The translations under genes and the position numbers were made by a program. From Brienomyrus brachyistius (Eukaryota > Chordata > Actinopteri > Osteoglossiformes > Mormyridae): DNA of 64,000 nt. Positions 12,701-24,700 of this stretch are shown here, piece by piece; positions within the stretch are counted from its first letter, which is position 1; each line of letters begins with the position of its first letter. The stretch spans positions 6,704,435 to 6,768,434 of the forward strand of contig NC_064538.1 of assembly GCF_023856365.1 (NCBI RefSeq). The letters run 5' to 3'. The notes below the pieces were generated by a model. It made no database searches. It was not told where the DNA came from and saw only the letters and a program-made list of their open reading frames with translations.

Positions 12701-15700
12701 TTAAAAATAATCTGTAAAGCACCTTGCTAAAAGGTGACATAACCTCTCTTTTATTGGATTTATGCAGTCAGGAGCACCTCAACCAGGTCTGTAAAACAGA
12801 GCAATATCAAGTCTTACAGGCTTAAAGATCAAGATCCCAAATCATGGATGTGCAGCGTAGTACACGCCATACTTGTGGCTAGCCTGAGACCTGCCCAATC
12901 ACCACAGGGAGACCAGCGCCCCCTATTGGGCTCTTGGGCCCTCCCGTTGGCATCCCGTTGGCATTCCTTTTCACGCTGTGGCATTAATGTACCAGCTGAA
13001 CTCCGGCACTCAAACCACAGACACTTGCAGTTTCCAACAGGAGGAGTGATGCTCGTCTCTCTCACCTTCTCCCCCGGTAACCCGTTGGTTCCCGGCAAGC
13101 CCTGGATGTGAAGAGAAGCAGAACGCCGGTCACCCTGAGAGGCTGAGAGGAGGAACCCGGCCGGGTGCAGCCATCTTCGAACCCTGCATTAGCCTGACTG
13201 TGGGTTCCCAACCAAACATGTTTAAAAGCAAGGGACCACTGCTGTTTAGCTAACCGAATGTCAATATTTTATTATTCAATGAAAAAAAAAATCCAAAATT
13301 CACTCGTTGTTTTTGAGACAAAATTCACTCAGTGTTTTTGCAGAAAAGCTAGGCTTCTTCATATGTTTGTTACAACTCAGCCAGTCGTCATGTAGTCCAG
13401 CAAAGAACATTCATAAAATTAAACCCAAATACATAAGTCCACCGAAATCATCTTGAAAACGTATTCTGTTGACTGAGTGAATTCTGAAAATTTGTCTTTA
13501 AAAAATATATGACACTTTATTTTCCTCATATAGTAGATTTACTAGTATAAAGACATCTTAAAGACACGTTTCCTACTCTTTATGCAGTCATTTTCTCTTG
13601 CTTCTGGGTTAACTGCTCCTGGGACATTAAATCTCTGCGCTGTGTGTGAGTGATGAGCTGCTCAGTCACTTAAAAAATGACTTTAATATAGGTTTCAAAA
13701 GAGCAAGACTTGACAGTGAACTGCCATAAAGCATTGTTCCTCAGTTTCTCTATATATGTGTCAGAGCAGAAATGTCGATTTATATTCCCCTGATAGTGAA
13801 TCTTGCTCACCCTGAGACCTGGAGCTCCGGCTGCACCTGGTTTGCCTGTCTCCCCCTAAAAAATAACCAGACAGACAGGCAGACAGACAGACAGGGAGGC
13901 AGGCAGGCAGACAGACAGGTGGACAGGCAGGCAGGCAGACAGACAGGCAGGCAGGCAGACAGACAGACAGGAAGACACAGACAGACAAACAGGCAAGCAG
14001 ACAGACAGGCAGACAGATAGACAGGCAGACAGACAAGCAGATAGACCAAAAGGCAGACATACAGACAGGCAGGCAGGTAGATATGCAGGCAGACATGCAG
14101 GCAGACAGACAGACAGACAGACAGGGAGGCAGGCAGGCAGACAGACAGACAGGCAGGCAGGCAGGCAGACAGGAAGACACAGACAAATAAGCAGACAGAC
14201 AAACAGGCAGAAACAGACAGACAAACAGGCAAGCAGATAGACAGGCAGACAGATAGACAGGCAGACAGACAAGCAGATAGACCGAAAGGTAGACATACAG
14301 ACAGGCAGGCAGGTAGATATGAAGGCAGACATGCAGGCAGACAGACAGGCCGACAAACAGTTACACAGGTAGGCAGACAGGCAGCCAGGCACACAGACAG
14401 GCAGCCAAACAGACAGACAGGTAGATAGTCAGAAAGGCAGACAGACACACATACAGAAACACACAATGCACAATTTGAAAGTAGTAACTGCACCTTTAAC
14501 ACATATGGCCTTTTTGGGACAGCGTTACAGTTTTTTGTTCGTCTCTAGGCCATTAAAGTAGCCTATTGATGATCCACTTATAGATCAAGGTCTTACTGTA
14601 AACGGTCAGGCAGGCACATGTTGATATTTCACAGCTGAGGACCATGTGCTCTGAATAACATCTCAGCCAGTGAAGCAGAGTGTTTCACACTCAGCATTTA
14701 AGAGCAGTTCCTACCTTCTCCCCTACGGGGCCAGACGGTCCTCTTTCACCCTGCAAAAGTGTCGCCATTAGCAGAGGTATGCTATGCTATTCACCGACAG
14801 TGTCTACTCTGCAGTGGTCGACATGTAGCAGACACTTCAGTCTAAAGCAACATATTAGTGAGGGTCTGAGAGCAGAGTCAGGTTTGAAGTAACTGGGGTT
14901 CAGGGTGTTGCTCAAGGGCCTAATGACATCACTCTGCCACTAACGGGATTGTAACCAGTGAACTTCCCATCACAGGCCCACACACATCCCCACAAAGGCC
15001 CACCTAGACACCTCCCACTCCAAAGAATTGTACTTCTCATTCAAACACGTGTATATTACCGGAGCAACTAATCAATATAATGTCTGACACAAAGCAGAGG
15101 AGTCCAGATGAGCAGCATACTCACCCTGGTGCCCTGTGGCCCAGGCTCACCTGCCTGTCCCCTGTCACCCTGAACAGAGAGAGGGAGCAGTATGTCAGAG
15201 TCAGGGCCGTGTCTCATCTGCTCAGTCGTTTATTGTTGCATGTACAGAATCTGCATCACATGATGCTTACCTTGCTCCCTATCTCCCCTGGTGGCCCCCG
15301 GGGCCCCTGAAACAGATACAGCACCATCACTACAACCAAACACATTATTGGCATATCGTCAAACTGACCAATCACAGCCCCGATAAAGGCCTTCAGAAAC
15401 CTCCCACAGCTTCTACGCAGCGTATCTTTGTGCTAATAACCAGTTAAAACATCTTACCCGGTCTCCTGGCTCTCCAGCCTTCCCTGGAGGTCCCGGAAGG
15501 CTCTCACCAACCTCCCCCTAAAAGACACACATTGCTGTCATGGACCAGATGCATGCACTCGCATCTGACTCACACACAAACCCAGACACCGAGATTTAAT
15601 CCTTGGAGCTTTGACATACCCGATCTCCTTTAGGTCCCGAGGATCCTTGTAAACCCCGAGATCCCTGGGGCCCCTGTGCTCCTGGAGGACCCTGGGCACA

Positions 15701-18700
15701 AACAAAGAAAGCTGAACAACCATCCTGCCCACTGATATCCACAAAGAACATTCCTATAGAAATACACGTCAGCCAGTATGGCAGGCAGAGACTCGTCCCA
15801 CAGAGGGCACCACTCTGAATCTGACGAGGGTCAGTGGCTGAAGGAGTCTATACTGGATGTGCCCTCAGTGACGGGACCTGGGACTCACGTGCGACCCTTT
15901 CTCTCCTTTCTCTGCCACACCGCTGCCCAGCCCCGGGGATCCCTGAGGGAGATAAAGAGGAAGTCAAGGAGCACAGAGAGCTGCATGGCAGCTGCTGAGC
16001 ACCCCCTACAGTTCAGTACCAGAAGAGAGCATGACATATGGCACATACCTTCTCGCCTGCGCTGCCCTTCTCGCCTGCGCTGCCCTTCTCTCCCTGAAGA
16101 GGGCAGAATTCATATTTAATAAAATCAGACTTATATGGTGCCCACACGGCATGGTGGTGCAGTGGTTAGCACTGTCACCTCACACCTCTGGGACCCGGGT
16201 TCGAGTCTCCGCCTGGGTCACATGTGTGTGGAGTTTGCATGTTCTCCCCATGTCGTCGTGGGGTTTCCTCCAAGTACTCCGGTTTCCCCCCACAGTCAAA
16301 AACATGCTGAGGCTAATTGGACTTGCTAAATTGCCTGTAGGTGTGTGAGTGAATGGTGTGTGAGTGTGTCCTGCAATGGGCTGGCCCCCCATCCTGGGTT
16401 GTTCCCTGCCTCGTGCCCATTGCTTCCAGGATAGGCTCCGGACCCCCCGCGACCCAGTAGGATAAGCGGTTTGGAAAATGGATGGATGGATGGATGGTGC
16501 CCACAGTGCCCCCTGCTGATGAAACTGCTTTCCTGCCCTGTGACATTCCACCCCCCTCCCATATTCGGAATACCACAGCGCACTCCCCAGGCCAGCCAAA
16601 CCTCCACCCACCTATAGGGGGCATTCCTGTTCTGAACAAGCCACTACTGACCCTTACCAGGACACATACACATCATAAACACTTCATTGCTAATTTTATC
16701 TGTTACCGCCAATCTCCCACACCCAGCTGAAGATGGTCTGAACAGCAGGGCTGCCTTTCCCCCAGACGGTTTTAGGGGCCAAGCAGACAGATTACAGGGC
16801 AGATGAGAAAAAAATGAGGAGCAGGATGACGGGGAAGCTGACAGAGACAGGGAGGTCAAACAGCTACTGAATCATCTGTCTATATTAGTACATGACCCCC
16901 TGTTCTCCCACAGTGAGAGAAGATCAACACATCACTGCACACTCCCAAGCAGCAACACATTCACATAGATCCAGAGGGAGCAGATCAGCACCAACACAGC
17001 TAGAGAGAGTCACACAGATCCAGAGGGAGCAGATCAGCACCAACACAGCTAGAGAGAGTCACATAGATCCAGAGGGAGCAGATCAGCATTAACACAGCTA
17101 GAGAGATTCACATAGATCCAGAGGGAGCAGATCAGCACCAACACAGCTAGAGAGAGTCACACAGATCCAGAGGGAGCAGATCAGCATTAACACAGCTAGA
17201 GAGATTCATATAGATCCAGAGGGAGCAGATCAGCACCAACACAGCTAGAGAGAGTCACATAGATCCAGATGGAGCAGAGCAGCACCAACAGAAGCAGCAT
17301 CGAGTTCAGTAGCTTAGTTGGTTCCTATCACAGCATCTCACCTTGATGGAGAGCCCAGGGGAACCGGGCCTCCCTGGAAGACCATCCTGTCCTGGAAGCC
17401 CCGGGGACCCTGTACTGCCTTTGCTCCCATCGATTCCTGGACGTCCGGACAGCCCCTTTAGGACAGCACCACATCACGCGGGGCCATGGGATAACCTGTG
17501 CAGTGATATCACGCTTGTCGGAGATAGGCGGCCTCTCACCTGTATCCCAGGAAGGCCTGGTTCTCCTTTCCGGCCCGGTAGGCCACCTCCGACGGCACCT
17601 CCGGGGTCACCCTGAAACAGCAGCGGCCCGGCGTCACACTCTACAGAACCACAGTGGTGCACCGCACACGGGCATCACGCCATCACTCACCCGCTCGCCT
17701 TTCTCCCCCTTCGGGCCGAGTATCCCTGCCGAGCCCGGCTCGCCCTGTCACATGGAGATGGCAGTGACACAGTGACACAGGCACGTGGTCAGCACCTTGG
17801 GTGCACAGTCACGCTACGCTAAACAGTCACGCTACGCTAACTCCATGCCGTGGAGCCCACAGACACTGGGCAGCCCAGTACTGCCAATACACAGGCAAAA
17901 CCCAGAATTCAGTGGAGCTCTGCTCAGAAACGGCATGAGGAATAACCAGGAAGCACTATCGGAAAGCGATGACAGCGGCTACTTACGGGATCGCCCCGGA
18001 TACCAGGCACACCCGGCACTCCCTGTCAAACGCAGAGCAGACCGCTGTAGGTGTGGCAAACTCTCAGATTCAAGAACATCAGAGAAGGGGGGCCAGCAGG
18101 CCACAGACTCACTTGAACACCGGGGGGACCCAGACTCCCAGGCCGGCCGGGCAGACCGGGGCTGCCATCCAACCCCGGAAACCCCTGGGGAGGGAGAGAC
18201 ACAAGAGGTGACTCAGAGTCACAAAACTGACCACGTTCCCCAAGCATGCAGCCCCGCACTAGTGACGCTCTTGGAGCACCACACTTACCCTCTCGCCCTT
18301 CTCTCCAGGAATCGCCTCGCTGCGACCTGGCAATCCAGGGCGGCCCTCAGGCCCGGGGGACCCATTCCTCCCCGGGAGTCCATCACGACCCTGGGGGGGA
18401 GGGGGCATGGGAGAAGTGAGATTTTGGTCATGGAGAAGAAATCCAGGCTGAGAAAACTGATCCAAGACAACGAGGCTTGTGAATCAGAGAGCTGATGGCT
18501 CATTTCAGGTCCAGAAAGTAAAAATCCAGACCAAGATTTTGCATCAACCAGCCTTCTGAGTATAAAGAGTCACAGTTCCAGAGTTGGCTGAAACAAAATC
18601 TTGGTCTGGATTTTTACTTCCTGGACCTGAACTTTCCACCTCTGTCTGAATGAATACTCACCGGCTCCCCCTTGCGGCCATCGCCACCATCCCTGCCTCT

Positions 18701-21674
18701 CTCCCCCTGGCAAGATCAAGAAAAGCAAGCTAACAGCACATTCGACAGATGGCAGCTGCATCTAATCGGCCTGCATCCACCGTGGAAATGTGTCTACTAG
18801 TACAAAGCACGCTCACCTTCTCCCCCCGCTCGCCTTTCTCGCCCTAAGTTGAGGGGAGTCAAGGAGGTGAGAGGCAGCAAAGTGACAGCCGGGTAGTTAG
18901 AGACAAGAACCACAAAATGGGTAAGAACATCTCAGAGGAACAGCAGGCAGCATCCACATGGCAAAGGAGACATTAAGCACCGTAAATGATGGGATGGGAG
19001 AAAGGAAGGCTCTGCTGCCAGCACTCACCCGAGGACACTGCAGGGTGCAGCGGTCCGGAACCTGCGAAACACACACACACATGAAGGCCCTGGGTGCCGG
19101 AACCACGCTGTGACGGGCCCGCTGCTCCCCATCCCCGGACTGCCAGCCTCACCTGCCTGCCCCCTTGGTCCTGGGTAAACCCACACAGCAGGTCGGCCAG
19201 GTCCGTGTGCAGGTGGAGCAACTGACCGGCGTCCTGTGCGTACAGGACATCCCGGGCACTGCCGTCAGTCGCCACCTGCCTCAAGTCCTCCATGGCATTG
19301 GGACCCACGGCCACCCGCAGCACTGTCACCCCTGGGGGGGCAAGACAAACGGGGGGGTGGAGCTCAGCTGGATAACAACTGGGGAAATACACCAGGAAAA
19401 GGGCATACTGGGTCCTGCTTCATCATTGGGGGTTTAAATCCAGCCTCCATTTTGTGTGAGTGTGGAATCTGTGCTGTTCCCCGTGGAGGGCTAATGGTTG
19501 GGGATGCACACTTGTGATTGAAAGGTTGCTGGTTCGAATCCCTAACTAGCAAGATACCACTACGGTACCATAAACAAGACAGCCCCACATATGCTGCTCC
19601 CTGGGTGCTAAATAACAGCTGCGTCACACAGAGTTTGGAATATGAAGACAGCTGTCAAATGTGACCCATTATGTGTTGCTACACTGTTAGCAGTTGCGAA
19701 GAGCACTCAGATCCGGACTGCTAGTGGGAGTGATACCATCATGTGAGATATGGCTGCGGGTTTGAGGAACAGAGCTGGGCCTCGTTCGCTTGTTACCGAC
19801 GGACCTGCGGCACGCGCTGCATTCAGGGGGCCGACGATGTCATCGGAGGATTTGCCGTCCGCGATGAGAACCAGAACGGCAGGAAAGTCGGGCCTGCGGC
19901 CAGAGGCGGAGGAGAGGAGGTAATCTCTGGCAAAGTTCACTGCCAGACCTGCAGAGGGAGACAGAGACCATCAAGTGAAACGTCTGGGCCGGCAGCCGGA
20001 AGGGTGCATCGCCATGGAAGGTGCAGGCCAGGGTCGACCGTACCGATGGCGTTTCCCGGCTCCTCGTTGAACAGCGTGGATGAGATCTCCCGCAGCAAGG
20101 TCTCGTTACTGTTATGGTGGCTGAGGAGGAAGCCCACCTTGGGGCGGGAACTGTACCTCACCAGCCCCACCTAGAGGGTACAAGGGGAACTCCGCCAGTC
20201 AGACACAATCTCCTTGCAGGAACGACGCAGCACCCTCTGCTCTGACATCAGTGTTGGGGTGCGGGTGGAGAGATTCACCTGGGAGCCGTGAGGCCCGATG
20301 GAGGGCAGCGATCTCACCACTCCGCGCATCAGGGACAACACTGGTGGCGCGAGGCTAGCCCGGGTGCGAGAGGCGGGAACCAGGAACACTATGTCCAGGT
20401 GGCCGTCCACGCAGACTAACAGAGTGAAACATAGGGATAATGAGAGAAAACAGAGGAAGAACAAAACAAGCTAATGAGCAGAAAGATGGACAAAAAAGGT
20501 GTCCGGTTGGATCTACCAGGCAAATCTATGCTTCCTTACGTTGTGATTATAAAAAGAGAAGAGAGGAGAGAAGATAAATTGGCAGGTGGAGGAGAGAGAG
20601 CAGAAAAGGTACAGAAGAAGAGGCATTCCTCACATGTGTGGTCCTCGACGGAGTCCTCAGGACCTAAATCGCTCCCAAACACGGGCTGGATGGCGAAGCG
20701 GTACTGGTGGCCCAGACGTAGCCCGGTGACCCGGTACGATGTGGATGAGCCCGGGAGTCGGACTGACTGCCGGTCCCCTAGATCTGGGGAGGGAGAGGGG
20801 TAGGCAGACCAACACAGAGTAGAAATTGGTTTTGTAAGTTAGATAAGACTCTGTATGAGTGGAACAGACAGGAAAGACGGAAACAGCGACTGCAGGACCC
20901 CGGGCACTGGGGCTGTCTTCCGGAGGGGGGGGGGGGTACCTGACTCACCTCGATCCTCTGTCCAGTGCAGGATATACTCCGTGGCACCAGCCACCAGTAC
21001 CCAGTTCAGCCGGACAGAGTCCTGGGTGACGTCGGTCACTCGCAGCAGCGTCTGGGGGCGCTGGGGGGTGACGGTTTCCGTGGCGGCTGTTTGTGACACA
21101 TAAAAAGGGAATAAGTACCAATCAGCAGAGATCTGCAAGTGGAAACAAGCAGCATCAGGGTGAGTACGACAGGGAGACCAGCTGGCGGGCTGGGGGGCAC
21201 CTGTGTGGGCCGTCACCACGGAAGGCCGACCCTCCCGGCCCTGGACGATGGCAGCCAGCCGCACGTTGTACTGCCTTCCCGCCTGCAGCTGTAGGATGTA
21301 TGACGTCGTCTCCCCCCCAACCAGGAGGCTGGACTCCTCCTCGTCTGCAGGAGCAGAAATAACATGCATCTGATTGATCAATTCTAGTCCAAATCAGGAA
21401 ATGGAACTGGAGTTGGAATTTAAGTCTCCCTGAAATTCGAATTCAATTCCCCGTAGCTCTTCTCCCTATCCCAACTCCAGTTCCATTTCCTGATTTGGAC
21501 TGGAATTGGTCAATGCATTCCACAATGGCCCCAACCCGGTGTATGGATGCACTGAGAAATGCATTGAAAAAGCATCACTAACTTTCCATATGGGTTAAAG
21601 TGTCATGTTGTGATTAGAGTTTTCCCCATATAATTGAATGGAGAGTCCCCACCAGGTACAAGCCTGTGTGTTTA

Positions 21675-21705
<31 letters not shown>

Positions 21706-21718
21706 GTGTGTGTGTGTG

Positions 21719-21758
<40 letters not shown>

Positions 21759-24700
21759 TGTGTGCACTCACCTTGTGAGGACCTCCAGTAGATGCGATAC
21801 CCCGAGGCAGCAGCCAGCGATCTCCAAGACAATCGTAGCGTCCCTGGGCTGGACGGCAGCACCTGGAACCCTGTGACCCTGTAATCAGGCTCTGCCGCTG
21901 TGTGGGGAACACAGTCACAGAGTAAGAGAGAGAGAGTGAGAAGAGAAGAGAAGAGAAGAGAAGAGAAGAGAAGAGAAGAGAAGAGAAGAGAAGAGAAGAG
22001 AGAAATCTCATCAAAACACATGTAACCTTGTGGCAAAACACGAATCTCCTAGTTCCTTACACTGATACTGTACTTCAATTCTACAGTACTCTTATACTGT
22101 ACTCCAGTTATCACAATTAATACTCTGATACTGCATTTTCTACTCTGATACTGTACTGCAATACCACACTGTATACTCTGACACTATATTCCAATATCAC
22201 AATATATACTCTGACTGGTACTTTTTTAATTGCTGGGTACTTTTTACTCTAAAACTATACTTCAATACCACACTCCGTACTTTGATACTGCACTCTGAAT
22301 GTTGAGACTATACTCGCCAATCTAATACAGTACCCTGTAATGTGAATTCTAATTCTGTAACCTGGTTCTGTACTCTATGCTTGTACTCAATTGACCGATG
22401 GGCAGATGGTTGTCTACATATACTGAGAGGGGAACTCACGGGTGGTCACCCGGATGCTGACCGGTGAGCCCTCTCGATTCTGGACCAGTGCCACCACCTG
22501 CACTTCGTACTGTGCTCCTCGGTCCAGTTTATCCAGATCCACCTCTGTGACATGACCCCCCACCATATGACTCTGCACTGCACCTCCTGGGGGAGGACAG
22601 ATGACACAAAACAACGACATCCAGTCAAAACGGTCCATTCGAACCACACAGTCTGGATAGGCACCAAGTTTACAGGAAGATACCTGAATGCAGTCATGAG
22701 CTACTGTACTTTACCATCAAATGGACCATAGCCGGCCACTTACCGTCAGTGCGTCTCCAAATCACCCTGTATGCAGTCGCACCTTGGACGCCAACCCATG
22801 ACACTCTCACAACCTCCCCATGGGGCTCCTGCACCCGTAAATTAGTCACTGTTCCCACTAAAACCTTGGCCGAGTCTGAAAGAAATAAGACAGACCAACA
22901 GCAAGTGAGCCTGCTGTCAGTAGGTCCGGGCAGGCGTGAGCTTGGGCAGCACTGCTGGGACCGTACCGGTTTTCACATTCAAAGTTGAGCTGGCCAACTC
23001 CCTGGAGCCAACCAGGGCAGACACAGACACTCGGTAAGCAGTGTTTTCTTGGAGCCCTTCAATCGTGAAGGAAGTGACATCATTTCCCACCACGTGTGAG
23101 GACTCCGTGCCTGTCCACATGGCAGGTGAAAGACCAAAAAGACAGAAGAATGAGAAGAGCATGGATTAGCTACAGCTGCTCACAAAAATCAAGAAAACTG
23201 CACGTCGTCTTTAAAACACCAAACAAACAGTCACCATCTACTCTTGAGCATCAACAGAGACTGCCGGTACTGTAAGCGGCATGCGTACCATCATCACGGA
23301 ACCAAGTGATCTTGTAACCAGTGGCCCTGGACACCGGGTTCCAGGCCAGAAGGATCCTGTTAGCATAGCTGGCCAGCTCTCGTAGCCCTGTGATGGTGCC
23401 GGAGACAGGGTTGGTCTTGGTTGAGACTGAAGCAGCTACCCCTGTCCGCTGCCCGGAGATGGGGACGACGCTCACAGCCAACTCCTCATCCGGCTGCAGC
23501 CCCTCCACAGTGAAGGTGCTGGAGTCGGGTCCCAACACCCTTGACTGCTCTAGCGCTGGTTCAATTATTCACAAAGCAGGTGGGTCACATAATGTTACCT
23601 TGGATCTGGAAACTCAAACCTCTCTTGGGGAACTCTTAAGCCTAACAACGTACCATTGCCTGGTTTCCATGTTACCCTGTATCCTGTTGCTCCAGCAACC
23701 CCCGTCCAGGCAATCCTGATTCTTCGGCTATTGACGTTAGTCACCCGCAGGTTGGTCACTTGTCCCAAGACTTGCTCTGCCCACAAAGAAAAGTTAGCAT
23801 TCGAAATAATGAAGAAAGATAGGGCAGTGTCCATCCGCCCATCCATCCATCCATCCATCCATCCATGACTGTTCATCTGGCATAGTCACAGTGAACATAG
23901 AGCTCATCCCAGGATACACCAAACAAAAGCAAGAGACACCCTGCGTGTCATACCTGCAGCACTTAAAACATACCAATTCATCAGCAAAAGCCCAGTTCTA
24001 CCAAAGACTTTCATTAACTTTACAGCTAATGACTAGTGGAATTCTGGCTGTTCTGTCCCTCCTTCCATGTCTAACCCTAACCCTCCATTCTAAGCCTATT
24101 GTGGGCTAGTTTGAACACAACTGTCCCAAGTGTACTAGTGCATCGGCACAGAGATCAAACAGGCACACACACAAATACACACACAAAGCAAACCACCTTG
24201 AAATACCCAAGACTACCCCAGCCTGGCAGCTGCCTTTAGGGACGCATGCTGTAATACAGAGATAGACTCGCACCTGCTTTTATGGTGAAGGACACTGGCT
24301 CCCCCTCAGTGTCACCAACCACCGCTGTCACCTGGACGTCGTAAGACACGCCATCAAGCACATTGTGCAGATCAAGGGTGGTCTGGTTGCCAGGTACGTC
24401 TCGGGATTCCTCAGTTCCAGCTGTGTCGGCAGAGACTAGCTGTCATTTAAGTGATTTTAACAACTGGCAACCAACAGATAACAGAATCATCAGCTTGAGC
24501 TCCCAGCGCCTGTCAGGGCTCTGTGTAGATTCATGTGCAGCTTGTGCCAGCTACTGACCGCATGGCTTGGGTCAGAGATTAGAACATAAAGGCAAAATAA
24601 CTTATTCGTCTTATCCATCAAATTGTTCTTACGATTATACAGAAATGCCAAGTGAATGTGTGCTTAAGGAAGCTATAAGGTTATGAGTGGACAAATTATG

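Noticed and set aside
13761..14502. Cys/Leu/Val-rich ORFs resembling a membrane or cysteine-rich protein
   Set aside because: Pure translation of the CTGT/CTGC microsatellite.
16143..16220. A tRNA-like A box and B box
   Set aside because: No cloverleaf or acceptor stem; it is the head of a SINE with a long non-tRNA body and (ATGG)n tail.
6880..17289. Regular direct repeats that might suggest a CRISPR array
   Set aside because: Repeats are contiguous tandem units without unique spacers, in a vertebrate gene.
24060..24085. Telomere-like ctaaccctaaccct
   Set aside because: Only two units, within intronic DNA; no interstitial telomeric array.
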